From Weeksella massiliensis (GTDB lineage Bacteria; Bacteroidota; Bacteroidia; Flavobacteriales; Weeksellaceae): DNA of 64,000 nucleotides. The position numbers and the translations under genes are program-made. The notes under the pieces were generated by a model. The model was not told the origin of the DNA and ran no database searches. It saw only the letters and a program-made list of their open reading frames with translations. The stretch is taken from the NCBI GenBank assembly GCA_000751595.1, contig CCMH01000016.1, positions 1-64,000 on the forward strand. Reading direction: 5' to 3'. Of the stretch, positions 7,578 to 16,802 are shown piece after piece. Numbering within the stretch: position 1 is the first letter of the stretch; each line of letters starts with the position of its first letter.

Positions 7578-9070
7578 GTTCTTCGCACAAAAACTCACCC
7601 CTTACTTTAGAAGAAATTCAAAATTTCGAAGGGAAATATCCAAAACAACTTTGGTCGCTTTTCACGATAGAAATGTGGGAGCGTTTTTGTTTCTATGGAA
7701 TGCGTGGCGTTTTGGTCATCTTCATGACCGACCAATTGGGTTTGTTCGAGAAAGATGCCAACCTGAAATACGGAACAATACAGGCATTTATCTATGCTTT
7801 TACTTTCATCGGCGGAATCTTTGCTGATAAAATTTTAGGATTCAAAAAATCGCTTGTTTTCGGTGGATTGGTTATGGTTTTGGGAAACCTCATCATTGCG
7901 TACGATCCTCATAGTTTTTTCTACATAGGAATTACTTGCTCGATTATCGGAACGGGATTCTTCAAACCCAACGTTTCTTCGATGGTTGGCGAACTCTACA
8001 AAGAAGGCGATGTTCGGCGAGATGCTGGTTACGGAATGTTCTATGCCGGGATCAATATCGGTGGATTTTTGGGCGGCGCGCTGTGTATTTATTTGGGTAA
8101 AAACTATTCGTGGAACTTATGTTTCTTGGCTGCAGCAATTGTGATGGTTATTGGTCTGATAACGTATTTCTTTACCAGAAAATCCTTGGCGCCGATTGGG
8201 AATACTCCACTCGAAACTCAAACTAAAAAACAACGAACCACCAAAGAAATTTTGGTTTATGTGGGAGCTATTGTCATCCTACCAATCATTTACTTTTTAA
8301 TACACCGACAAGATCTTACCGATTTTTTCATGTATTCTATCGGAGTTTTGGCATTATTATATTTAGGATATGAAGTCACAAAACTGAACACAAGTTACAA
8401 GAAAAAAATAACAGCCGCTTTTATTTTCATCGTTATGTATTTGATATTCAACATCATTTACGAACAAAGTGGTGGATCACTTTCTTTGTTTGCCAAAGAC
8501 AATTTGGTCGATAACTTATTGTTTTTCAAGATAGACCCTAACATTATCAACAATAGTTCGAATTCGTTTTTCATCATCATTTTCAGTCCATTAGTTGGTT
8601 TAGCGTGGATTGCACTTGCCAAAAGAAAACTCGAACCCAATACTGTCCTGAAATTCGGAATCGGTTTCCTTTTCCTTGCTTTAGGATTTTTCCTTTTCTA
8701 TTCATTGCGCTTTTTTGCCAACGATGCCGGAAAATCTTCCCTCAACCTCTTTACCTTTACATGGTTAGTTATCACTTTGGGTGAACTTTGCCTTGGACCA
8801 ATCGGAATGTCTATTATTACCAAACTTTCTCCTCAACGTCTTTTTGGGATGATGATGGGAATGTGGTTTTTGGCCAGCTCTTTCGGACAATTCTTCGCCG
8901 GAAAAATTGGCGCAGGCATGTCAGAATCCAATACCGGAGGAACCCTAATGTCGAAACTAATTGCGTATACCGACGGCTATTTACATTTATCTATTTATGC
9001 GCTTATTGCAGGCGTACTCTTAATAGCTTTTTCTCCCTTGATCAGAAAATTAATGCAAGACGTAAAATAA
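7574..9070 (+). CDS. POT/PTR2 family proton-dependent oligopeptide transporter (copy 1)
   Basis: This 498-residue inner-membrane protein of the major facilitator superfamily imports di- and tripeptides with protons. The family ExxERFxxYG motif appears as EMWERFCFYG near residue 32, and the second signature as FYAGINIGGFLGG in TM5. Further family motifs include FFKPNVSSMVGELY. About a dozen or more hydrophobic helices span the chain. The ATG lies within the last codons of the DPP-IV gene (4-bp overlap), so the two are translationally coupled. One ATCCTACC motif copy falls at 8276-8283, encoding Ile-Leu-Pro with the CTA codon. Confidence 0.95.
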   Translation: MSSSHKNSPLTLEEIQNFEGKYPKQLWSLFTIEMWERFCFYGMRGVLVIFMTDQLGLFEKDANLKYGTIQAFIYAFTFIGGIFADKILGFKKSLVFGGLVMVLGNLIIAYDPHSFFYIGITCSIIGTGFFKPNVSSMVGELYKEGDVRRDAGYGMFYAGINIGGFLGGALCIYLGKNYSWNLCFLAAAIVMVIGLITYFFTRKSLAPIGNTPLETQTKKQRTTKEILVYVGAIVILPIIYFLIHRQDLTDFFMYSIGVLALLYLGYEVTKLNTSYKKKITAAFIFIVMYLIFNIIYEQSGGSLSLFAKDNLVDNLLFFKIDPNIINNSSNSFFIIIFSPLVGLAWIALAKRKLEPNTVLKFGIGFLFLALGFFLFYSLRFFANDAGKSSLNLFTFTWLVITLGELCLGPIGMSIITKLSPQRLFGMMMGMWFLASSFGQFFAGKIGAGMSESNTGGTLMSKLIAYTDGYLHLSIYALIAGVLLIAFSPLIRKLMQDVK

Positions 9071-9097
9071 TCAAATCAATAAAATAAATTTAACATA

Positions 9098-10684
9098 ATG
9101 AATGAGGATAAGAATTTAATTAGCCATTTACACAAACTGGGAATGGACGAGAAAATGGTTAACGGCCACCCAGCTGGTTTATTTGTGTTATTCTTCACCG
9201 AGATGTGGGAACGCTTTAGTTATTATGGGATGCGCGCTTTGCTCACCCTTTTTCTTATTAGTACCATTGCAGAAGGCGGATGGGAATGGACACGTGAAGA
9301 TGCCATGCATCTCTACGGTTGGTACACCGGACTTGTTTATCTTACTCCACTGATTGGAGGAATGATTGCAGACCGATTAACAGGAGCCAAAAAAGCAATC
9401 TTGCTTGGAGCGCTCATCATGACACTCGGACACGCTTCAATGGCCCTCGAAGGTGTAGCCAACTCCTTTTTCTATATCGGTTTGGCGCTGATGATTTTAG
9501 GAAACGGACTTTTCAAACCAAATATTTCGTCTATGGTCGGAAACTTATATCCTGACAATAGCCCGAAAAAAGATGCCGGTTACACAATTTTCTACATGGG
9601 AATCAATGCAGGTGCTTTTATCGGAATGATGCTTTGTGGCTATATCGGTGAAAAAGTTGGATGGCATTATGGTTTCGGTCTTGCTGGTATTTTTATGTTT
9701 TTTGGTATGATGCAATTCTACTTCGGACAAAAAATATTCGGAATCACCGGAGAATCTCCTGCCGAAGTTAAAAAATTCCACGAACAAAAAATTGCTAACC
9801 ACGAAGAAGAAGCTGAAGTTCCTACACCAGCCAATGTTGTTCGCGATCGATTAATAGTTATTGTTGTACTAATGTTAGCAAGTATCGTTTTCTTCCTTGC
9901 CTTTGAGCAAGCCGGAGGTTCGATGTCTATTTTCGCCAAAGATTATACGCAACGCGTACTCGACGGCCACGCCGCAACCACCTTCAAATGGGTCGATGCG
10001 ATTCTCACAATTCTACCAATCGCTATTGTTACCGTAGTTCTGAGCGCATTAGCAAAGAAAATATACAAAGAATATCCATTAACTATTATTTTCACAGGTA
10101 TCTCTTTTGCCATTATCTGGGCATTAGGTTTATGGAAAATTTGGAGAGAATTCGGAGCAGAACAAACCGAAGTTGCTGCATCGTGGTTCCAAATCCTAAA
10201 CTCATTATTCATCATTACTTTAGCCTCTAGCTTTGGAAAGTTCTGGGAAAAAGTTTGGAATCCTTCAGGACCTATAAAATTCGCCTTAGGACTTTTATTA
10301 GTCGGAATTGGTTTTGCGATTTTAGCCTACGGTTCAATGTCAATTCCGCAAGGTGCCAAAACAGCTTCTGTTAGCATGCTTTGGTTGATTATCGCCTACT
10401 TCTTCCATACCTCAGGAGAATTGTGTTTATCTCCGGTAGGATTATCGTATGTATCAAAACTATCTCCTAAAAAATTACTTGGTTTATTATTCGGTTGTTG
10501 GTTCGGAGCTTCGGCGATTGCCAATTTCATTGCAGGACTTTTAGGTTCAACGATTGATAAAATCACGGCAGAACATTCGATGTCATTTTTCTTCATGATT
10601 TTTGCCATCGTACCAGCTATTACCGCCTTGATATTGGTTTTACTCAATCCGATGTTGAAACGCATGATGCACGGAATTAACTAA
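9098..10684 (+). CDS. POT/PTR2 family oligopeptide transporter (copy 2)
   Basis: This 528-residue protein has EMWERFSYYG, LFKPNISSMVGNLY and IFYMGINAGAFIG, all POT signatures that coordinate proton coupling and peptide binding. It begins 27 bp after copy 1 and is probably co-transcribed with it. It is most like copy 4 (12543-14297): both contain GHPSG or GHPAG followed by LFVLFFTEMWERF at the N terminus, and the tract encoding LCLSPVGLSYVSKL is shared at DNA level. A charged cytoplasmic loop rich in Glu separates the two six-helix halves. A terminator follows. Confidence 0.95.
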   Translation: MNEDKNLISHLHKLGMDEKMVNGHPAGLFVLFFTEMWERFSYYGMRALLTLFLISTIAEGGWEWTREDAMHLYGWYTGLVYLTPLIGGMIADRLTGAKKAILLGALIMTLGHASMALEGVANSFFYIGLALMILGNGLFKPNISSMVGNLYPDNSPKKDAGYTIFYMGINAGAFIGMMLCGYIGEKVGWHYGFGLAGIFMFFGMMQFYFGQKIFGITGESPAEVKKFHEQKIANHEEEAEVPTPANVVRDRLIVIVVLMLASIVFFLAFEQAGGSMSIFAKDYTQRVLDGHAATTFKWVDAILTILPIAIVTVVLSALAKKIYKEYPLTIIFTGISFAIIWALGLWKIWREFGAEQTEVAASWFQILNSLFIITLASSFGKFWEKVWNPSGPIKFALGLLLVGIGFAILAYGSMSIPQGAKTASVSMLWLIIAYFFHTSGELCLSPVGLSYVSKLSPKKLLGLLFGCWFGASAIANFIAGLLGSTIDKITAEHSMSFFFMIFAIVPAITALILVLLNPMLKRMMHGIN

Positions 10685-10700
10685 TCAAAATACTTCTCAC

Positions 10701-10730
10701 AAAAAAGCCTCTTTCGAAGAGGCTTTTTTT
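10701..10730 (+). terminator. Intrinsic terminator after POT copy 2
   Basis: A perfect 13-bp stem (AAAAAAGCCTCTT, loop TCG, AAGAGGCTTTTTT) with a T run closes the DPP-IV/POT1/POT2 unit 17 bp after the stop codon. Confidence 0.88.
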
Positions 10731-10782
10731 GTATAACCGCTAAAATTTCACTTAATTTGGCAGCATTAACATCAATAAAAAT

Positions 10783-12423
10783 ATGGAAGAAAAAAAAACT
10801 ATTTGGGGGACCTTAGGTTCTTTCAATAATAACTTCTGGACAGCGAGCTTCATGGAACTTATGGAACGCTGGGCTTGGTACGGAATCTATACCCTTTTCG
10901 GTTTATATTTGGTCGGATCAACCGACGATGGAGCTTTAGGGTTTAATCATATCCAAAAAGGAAGCATCATGGGAAATATTGTAGGAATTCTCTACTTTCT
11001 TCCACTAATTTTTGGAGTTATTGCCGATAGAATTGGCTACAAACTATCGCTGATTATCGCGTATGTCATCATGATTATCGGGTATTATTTGCTCGGAGAA
11101 GTTACTTCGTACTGGAGTGTGTATATGGTTTTCTTGTTGGTTGCGGTAGGAGCAGCTTTCTTCAAACCTGTAGCCTCAGCTATTGTAGCGAGAAATACCA
11201 ACGAAGTTACCGGAACCATGGGATTCGGAATTTTTTATATGATGGTGAATATCGGAGGGTTTATCGGACCTTCTATGTCGTCCTACCTAAGAACAACTTA
11301 TGGTTGGAAGTTAATCTTCATCCAGGCTGCTATCGTAATCGGAATCAATCTTTTAGTTGTATTATTTTATTATAAAGAACCGAAAGTAGAAAGGCCAAAA
11401 GAATCCATCGGGAAAGCGATAAAAGATTCTATTCTCAATATTTTCTTAGCCTTAAAAGATAAAAAACTAAGTATTCTTTTAGTCTTGATGATTGGCTTCT
11501 GGACGATGTTTAATCAACTCTTCAATACATTACCGAACTTCATCGAAGATTGGGTAAATTCGAGTGTTATCAGTCATTGGATCAATACGAACTTACCAAG
11601 TTTAGCCAATACATTTACCGAAAACGGACAAGTAAAACCCGAATGGTTTACCAATATCGACTCGTTTATGATTATCATGCTACAAGTGAGCATCTCGTTT
11701 TTGGTTATCAAAATGAGCCATTTGCACGCCATGATTCGTGGGGCAATTATTGCCTCTATCGGGGTTGGATTAACGTTCTATACGCACAATGTTTGGTTTA
11801 CAATTATTGGTACGATGATTTTCTCGATTGGAGAAATGATGTCGAGTCCAACTTTGTCCTCTTTCATTGCGCTGATTACCCCAAAAGGAAAAGAAGGATT
11901 ATACCAAGGAACCTATTTCTTACCAGTGGCAGCGAGTTATTTCGTTACCAAATTTATCTCTGGAGATCTTTACCAAGCTTGGTCGGATAAACTTTCTCTT
12001 CTACAACGAGAAATGAAACAACGCAACATCGATATGCCCAATGTGGTGAGCAAAGAAGAATACATAGAATCGGGTGCAAAAGCCCTCAACATGCCCATTA
12101 CGGATTTCGAAAATACCTTCGGGCTCAAGGAAAACAATTTAGATTGGACTTCGATCGGACAAAAAGTAAATGAGTTCGCTTTGCAAAAAGGAATCGATGT
12201 AAGTCATCTACAATTGCCTTTCACTAAAAATGAATATTTTACCTTGGCCGAACAAAAATTAGGAATGGATCATTGGCAAGTAGTCGATATGTTGTGGACG
12301 ACTTATCAACCCAATAAAATTTGGATGGTTATTTTTGGGATAGGAATTTTCTCGGTAATTTCTTTAACAATCTACGATCGTTTAGTCATTAAACCAACCG
12401 AAAAAAATAGTCAAACAAACTAA
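10783..12423 (+). CDS. Divergent POT-like MFS transporter (copy 3)
   Basis: This 546-residue membrane protein belongs to the POT-like MFS group but departs from its three neighbours. The N-terminal signature reads ELMERWAWYG instead of EMWERFxxYG, and the TM5 motif is IFYMMVNIGGFIGPSMS. A hydrophilic stretch of roughly 110 residues (about 395-505) is inserted before the final transmembrane helix. It has its own terminators on both sides, so it is a separate transcription unit between copies 2 and 4. The substrate may differ from di/tripeptides; that is an inference from the changed motif. Confidence 0.85.
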   Translation: MEEKKTIWGTLGSFNNNFWTASFMELMERWAWYGIYTLFGLYLVGSTDDGALGFNHIQKGSIMGNIVGILYFLPLIFGVIADRIGYKLSLIIAYVIMIIGYYLLGEVTSYWSVYMVFLLVAVGAAFFKPVASAIVARNTNEVTGTMGFGIFYMMVNIGGFIGPSMSSYLRTTYGWKLIFIQAAIVIGINLLVVLFYYKEPKVERPKESIGKAIKDSILNIFLALKDKKLSILLVLMIGFWTMFNQLFNTLPNFIEDWVNSSVISHWINTNLPSLANTFTENGQVKPEWFTNIDSFMIIMLQVSISFLVIKMSHLHAMIRGAIIASIGVGLTFYTHNVWFTIIGTMIFSIGEMMSSPTLSSFIALITPKGKEGLYQGTYFLPVAASYFVTKFISGDLYQAWSDKLSLLQREMKQRNIDMPNVVSKEEYIESGAKALNMPITDFENTFGLKENNLDWTSIGQKVNEFALQKGIDVSHLQLPFTKNEYFTLAEQKLGMDHWQVVDMLWTTYQPNKIWMVIFGIGIFSVISLTIYDRLVIKPTEKNSQTN

Positions 12424-12452
12424 AAAGTAAATAGAATTTATTCATAATCGAC

Positions 12453-12490
12453 AAATAACTCACATGTTTTTTCATGTGAGTTATTTTTTT
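12453..12490 (+). terminator. Intrinsic terminator after POT copy 3
   Basis: A 14-bp perfect stem (AAATAACTCACATG, six-T loop, CATGTGAGTTATTT) is followed by a T run, 29 bp after the stop codon. Confidence 0.85.
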
Positions 12491-12542
12491 ACAAAAAATC
12501 TTCCTATTTTCGAACATTCAAAAAAAATTTAGAACGAATAAA

Positions 12543-14297
12543 ATGAATGTTGCTAAAGAACAGAACTTTTTCGACTCGAAAGTTCTCGGTCATCCCTCGG
12601 GCTTATTTGTCCTTTTCTTCACCGAAATGTGGGAGCGCTTCTCTTTCTACGGGATGCGTGTTTTATTAATACAATTTTTAACTGCTGCTGTTTTAGGATC
12701 TAATCCTGGTCATGGTTGGTCTATCGAAAGTGCTACAGCCCTTTATGGTACCTACGCAATGTTGCTCTATATCACCCCTATTTTTGGTGGGATTATTGCC
12801 GATAAATATATCGGTTATCGCTGGGCTGTTGTGGTAGGGTCGATCATCATGACGCTCGGACACGCTTTTATGGCTTTCGAAGGAATTAATTTTCTCTATC
12901 TCGGACTTGCTTGTTTGGTGATTGGTACTGGTTTCTTCAAACCCAATATGACGTCTATCCTATCAGAAATGTACAAAAATTTCCCAGAGAAAAAAGATGG
13001 TGCTTATACCATTTTCTATATGGGAGTGAATGCAGGTGCGTTTTTTGGTATGATGTTGTGCGGATACTTGGCAGAAAAAGTAGGCTGGCATTGGGGCTTC
13101 GGATTAGCCGGAATCTTTATGCTTTTAGGAACTTTACAGTTCTGGTTTGCAAAACCACTTTTTGGTCATATCGGCGAAGTACCTTCTAAAAACAAAGAAG
13201 AAGACAAAGACGATATGCCACTCTATGGCGAAGACGAAAAACCTAATCCATTTACTACCGTGGAAATCATCTTGATTGCGATCATGACGGTGTGCGGTTT
13301 GGGGTATGCTTTTAGTGATCCTTTACGAGAAATTGCCGGTATAGATTTGTTCCATGCCTTGTCGATTGGCAAAGTTGCCGGACAAAATGTTGTGGCACTT
13401 TTGGCCTTGGTTCTTTTCTTTTTTGTCGTAATCAAACGTTTGGCTAAATACACCAAAATTGTTCGAGATCGAATGATTGCCGTAATTATCTTCGCGATTT
13501 TTGTGGTTTTCTTTTGGATGTCTTTCGAACAAGGAGCATCGTCTTTAGTGATCTTTGCACGCGATAATATCGATCGTTCTTTAGAAGGAAATACAAAAAC
13601 TATTTTCGATATTGTCAATGTTTGTCTAACGATTATTCCTCTTATCATCATAACCTATGTTTTGGTAAAATTAAAAATCAAAACTTGGTCGGTAATTCCT
13701 TTTTCTAATATCGTTTTAGCGATTTGTTTCTTAGGAATTTGGGGAGTAGCAATTTGGATGTTGAACCGTGAGTTACAATCAGAAACTTCAGAAATTACGG
13801 TTTCTTTCTTCAGTACTTTGAACTCTTTTTTCATCATTACCTTAGCTTCTTTTGTATCGAAAATTTGGGATTCTAAATACAATCCCCCAGCAACCGTTAA
13901 ATACGGAATGGGCTTGATTATTATGGCTTTAGGATTCGGAACTTTATATATCGGGACGCACGGTGTTGCAGACGGCGTGAAAATTAGTTTCATGTTCCTT
14001 GTCGTAGCTTACCTTTTCCACACCTTGGGAGAACTCTGTTTATCTCCGGTAGGATTATCGTATGTGTCGAAATTAGTACCGGCAAGAATGATTGCTTTCA
14101 TGTTCGGAATGTGGTATTTAGCAGTCGCAATCGGAAATAAATTAGCGGCCTTATTAGGAGGACAAATCGAAAATATTACCAAACAATATTCTCTATCGAC
14201 ATTCTTCCTTATCTTTACGGTTGTGCCAATCGTAGCCGGATTATTGGTTATGGCCCTCAATCCATTGTTAAAAAGATTAATGCACGGCATCAAATAA
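12543..14297 (+). CDS. POT/PTR2 family oligopeptide transporter (copy 4)
   Basis: This 584-residue protein carries EMWERFSFYG, FFKPNMTSILSEMY and IFYMGVNAGAFFG, so it is a standard proton-coupled peptide transporter. It is the longest of the four because of an extended central cytoplasmic/TM region (about 215-300) with two extra hydrophobic segments. It resembles copy 2 most closely, suggesting tandem duplication. The upstream region contains TATTTTCG, one base from the TAnnTTTG consensus. The exported thioredoxin gene follows after 11 bp and is probably in the same operon. Confidence 0.95.
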   Translation: MNVAKEQNFFDSKVLGHPSGLFVLFFTEMWERFSFYGMRVLLIQFLTAAVLGSNPGHGWSIESATALYGTYAMLLYITPIFGGIIADKYIGYRWAVVVGSIIMTLGHAFMAFEGINFLYLGLACLVIGTGFFKPNMTSILSEMYKNFPEKKDGAYTIFYMGVNAGAFFGMMLCGYLAEKVGWHWGFGLAGIFMLLGTLQFWFAKPLFGHIGEVPSKNKEEDKDDMPLYGEDEKPNPFTTVEIILIAIMTVCGLGYAFSDPLREIAGIDLFHALSIGKVAGQNVVALLALVLFFFVVIKRLAKYTKIVRDRMIAVIIFAIFVVFFWMSFEQGASSLVIFARDNIDRSLEGNTKTIFDIVNVCLTIIPLIIITYVLVKLKIKTWSVIPFSNIVLAICFLGIWGVAIWMLNRELQSETSEITVSFFSTLNSFFIITLASFVSKIWDSKYNPPATVKYGMGLIIMALGFGTLYIGTHGVADGVKISFMFLVVAYLFHTLGELCLSPVGLSYVSKLVPARMIAFMFGMWYLAVAIGNKLAALLGGQIENITKQYSLSTFFLIFTVVPIVAGLLVMALNPLLKRLMHGIK

Positions 14298-14308
14298 ACC
14301 AATGTAGT

Positions 14309-14758
14309 ATGAGAACAATTGTAATCTTAGCCCTCTTAGTATGGGGAAGCATTAGCCAAGCACAAAGCGTGAATTGGAAAACTTTTCAGGAAGCCAATGA
14401 ATTGAGCAAAAAGAATCCAGAAAAACCAATTCTCCTTTATATCTATGCAGATTGGTGCGGCTTCTGCAAAAAAATGAATACCGAAACGTTTGTCGATTCA
14501 GAAACGGTAAATTATATCAACTCGACCTATATCCCTGTAAAATTTAATGGCGAATCGGACGAGAAAATTAACTTTTTAGGATATAATTATTCCTATATCC
14601 CGAAAGGAAAAATCAATAGTTTAGCTTTCTTTTTCCTCAACGGACGAGTAAGTTATCCTGGAGTTGTTGTACTGAACAACGAAGGGCAAACCAAAAACTT
14701 TTTATTGGGTTATATGAAGCCAACAGATTTTGTTGAGCGACTTAAAAACCCAGCTTAA
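14309..14758 (+). CDS. Exported thioredoxin-like protein (WCGFC)
   Basis: This 149-residue protein has a signal peptide (about 1-18, cleavage before Gln19) and a thioredoxin fold with the redox motif WCGFC (Cys50 and Cys53), preceded by YIYAD. SYPGVVVLNNEG provides the cis-Pro strand. It resembles the DUF255/thioredoxin-7 type of periplasmic thiol-disulfide proteins. It sits 11 bp after POT copy 4. Its last 17 bp overlap the 3' end of comEC on the other strand. Whether it reduces or oxidises its partners cannot be told from sequence. Confidence 0.85.
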   Translation: MRTIVILALLVWGSISQAQSVNWKTFQEANELSKKNPEKPILLYIYADWCGFCKKMNTETFVDSETVNYINSTYIPVKFNGESDEKINFLGYNYSYIPKGKINSLAFFFLNGRVSYPGVVVLNNEGQTKNFLLGYMKPTDFVERLKNPA

Positions 14759-16790
14759 AATATCCATCACGAGCCGTTTGCCAAAGCGGCTCGTTTTTAT
14801 TTTCGATCAATTCTACCTCTATATTTTCTACAACATTTGGATAATTACTTCCATCGGCAATAATTTTCTTACTCGAAAGTTGAGCCAAATTTTCTCCTTT
14901 TTCTTCGTTGTTTCTTATCAAATAATAATCGGTAGGATGAAGAACTGATTGGTTTAATTTTTGCCAACTTAACGTAGATTTTCCGACAATTATTTGCTGA
15001 TCATTCTTACGAATATCCTCAAACCGAAAATTCGTAGTCCAATCAAAATAATATATATTTTTGATGCGCTGATGATTTGCATACGGTTCGATGATAAACT
15101 TTTTCCATTGCGAACTATCCGCATAAGCAGTACTAAAAACCACTAAGTTTTTTCCTTTTTTCACCGAAATGGTACTTTCTCGATAATGCTGATAAATAAT
15201 CAATTCGTTCAGTTTATCTTTCTGATGAATATCGACCAATCGATGCGAAAGGTTGCCCACCAAAGCAAAAAGACAAACGATGAGCGCGATTTTAGATCTT
15301 TGTACAAACACAATCCGAACAGAAACCAAAGCCACAATCAACAAAAAAGACGTGAACGGACTAATGTATAAATTCCTCCAAACCAATTTATCCCAACTCG
15401 CTAACCAACCGATGTATGCATTAATTTGCCGGATAAAAAAGTTATTTGCATCGACAAAAAATGTTGGGACAAAATCTACTCCAACCAAAAAAATACTGAT
15501 GATTCCTACTATCATCAACCCATAAGCTGCCGGAATCAAGACGATATTTCCGAACAAAAACAACCACGTAAATTGATTGAAATAAAAACTTGCAAAAGGC
15601 ATTGTCCCCAATTGTGCCGCAGTACTTGTTGTCAATAAACCCTTGAAAGATTGAGATAAAACAGAACCTCTTCTCACCCACTTTACCGTAATTTCATTCA
15701 ACCAAATAATGAAAAAAACAGCAGAAAAACTCAGTTGAAAACCCACATCAAACAAATCGTTCGGACGAAAAAGAAGAATGAGAAATGCGCTGAGCGCTAA
15801 AGCATGAAAAATATAGGGTTTCCGTTTGAGCAACAAAGCAAAATAGAAAAGGGTAATCATGAGCGAAGCACGAAAAACCGGCGGCCTCAATTCTACATAA
15901 AAAGCATACAACCAAATAAATAGCAGACAAAAAATGATACGAATTATTTTTCCGTTAGGTAGTTTTAGAAAGATTTTAGTCAACCACATCATCGTACCAA
16001 AAAGCATCATCACATGCAAACCAGAAATAGCCAAAATATGCACAACCCCAGAATTGACATACGATTGATAGATGTCTTGGTCGAGCTCGGAGTGCGTCCC
16101 AAGCAACATTGCGCCGATGAGCCCGATACTCTCTGCGCTAAATTGATGTTGTTTTAATTGTTCTAAAAGATGAATTTTCGATTTGGAAACGGCATGATAA
16201 AAACCAGAACCTTCTTTCCTGAACGTGGAAGATTGTGCAAATAGTTGAGCCGAAATCCCTTTACGCTCCAAAAAAGCACCATAATCAAACTGATATGGAT
16301 TTACTTTTTTAGGCAAAGGCAAAAGCTTTCCATAAACGAGAAGTTGATCGTTTGGGTGATAATTTACGGTATCTTTTGGGAGATAGACAAGTATTTTGTA
16401 GGATGAAAACTGATCTGGATAAATAATTTTTGCTTGGTATTTTTGATACTTTTCACTCGACTTGAAACTTCGCTCAACCGACACTAAATAGGCTGTTTCT
16501 GTTGTCGGTTCTTCAATGGTTTTCAGTTGATTATCGGTATGAAATTTCAGGGCAATTCCGAACGAGAAAAAGAAAATTAGCAGTGTATTAATAAAAATTG
16601 CCGTATTTTTGTAAACGAAAATTAGGATACAAAAGAGGATAATTGGCAAAAGATAAAGTCCATTATTCGACCATGAAAAATACATTTGCGCTACAATTCC
16701 CAACGCAAAAGCACAAAGAATAAAAGCAAACAAATGATTTTTCATACGAATGTGATTTGCGATTACTTCTGTTAATTTATTAATTTTCAA
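14742..16790 (-). CDS. comEC: ComEC/Rec2 family DNA-uptake channel protein
   Basis: This 682-residue inner-membrane protein is the ComEC/Rec2 channel that moves single-stranded DNA into the cytoplasm during natural transformation. Two or three N-terminal helices lead into a DUF4131-type soluble region (about 100-210). The Competence domain follows, with the hallmark GVVHILAISGLHVMMLFG near 250 and a series of helices to about 515. The C-terminal 170 residues sit where many ComEC proteins have a metallo-beta-lactamase domain, but I see no HxHxDH motif, so that domain is degenerate or absent. The gene contains a CATCCTACC motif copy (14931-14939). It starts 12 bp from the divergent DUF2141 gene. 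Confidence 0.9.
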   Translation of the reverse strand: MKINKLTEVIANHIRMKNHLFAFILCAFALGIVAQMYFSWSNNGLYLLPIILFCILIFVYKNTAIFINTLLIFFFSFGIALKFHTDNQLKTIEEPTTETAYLVSVERSFKSSEKYQKYQAKIIYPDQFSSYKILVYLPKDTVNYHPNDQLLVYGKLLPLPKKVNPYQFDYGAFLERKGISAQLFAQSSTFRKEGSGFYHAVSKSKIHLLEQLKQHQFSAESIGLIGAMLLGTHSELDQDIYQSYVNSGVVHILAISGLHVMMLFGTMMWLTKIFLKLPNGKIIRIIFCLLFIWLYAFYVELRPPVFRASLMITLFYFALLLKRKPYIFHALALSAFLILLFRPNDLFDVGFQLSFSAVFFIIWLNEITVKWVRRGSVLSQSFKGLLTTSTAAQLGTMPFASFYFNQFTWLFLFGNIVLIPAAYGLMIVGIISIFLVGVDFVPTFFVDANNFFIRQINAYIGWLASWDKLVWRNLYISPFTSFLLIVALVSVRIVFVQRSKIALIVCLFALVGNLSHRLVDIHQKDKLNELIIYQHYRESTISVKKGKNLVVFSTAYADSSQWKKFIIEPYANHQRIKNIYYFDWTTNFRFEDIRKNDQQIIVGKSTLSWQKLNQSVLHPTDYYLIRNNEEKGENLAQLSSKKIIADGSNYPNVVENIEVELIENKNEPLWQTARDGYFKLGF
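14770..14798 (+). terminator. Intrinsic terminator embedded in the comEC 3' end
   Basis: CGAGCCG (14770-14776) pairs with CGGCTCG (14787-14793), followed by TTTTTATTTT on the + strand. It would terminate the thioredoxin transcript 12 bp after its stop while lying inside the coding sequence of the converging comEC. Confidence 0.75.
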
Positions 16791-16802
16791 ACATATATCA
16801 AA

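Noticed and set aside
10425-14066. Identical DNA tracts in POT copies 2 and 4 as a mobile or repeat element
   Set aside because: The shared stretches fall in conserved codons (LSPVGLSY) of tandem paralogues; there are no terminal inverted repeats or target duplications.
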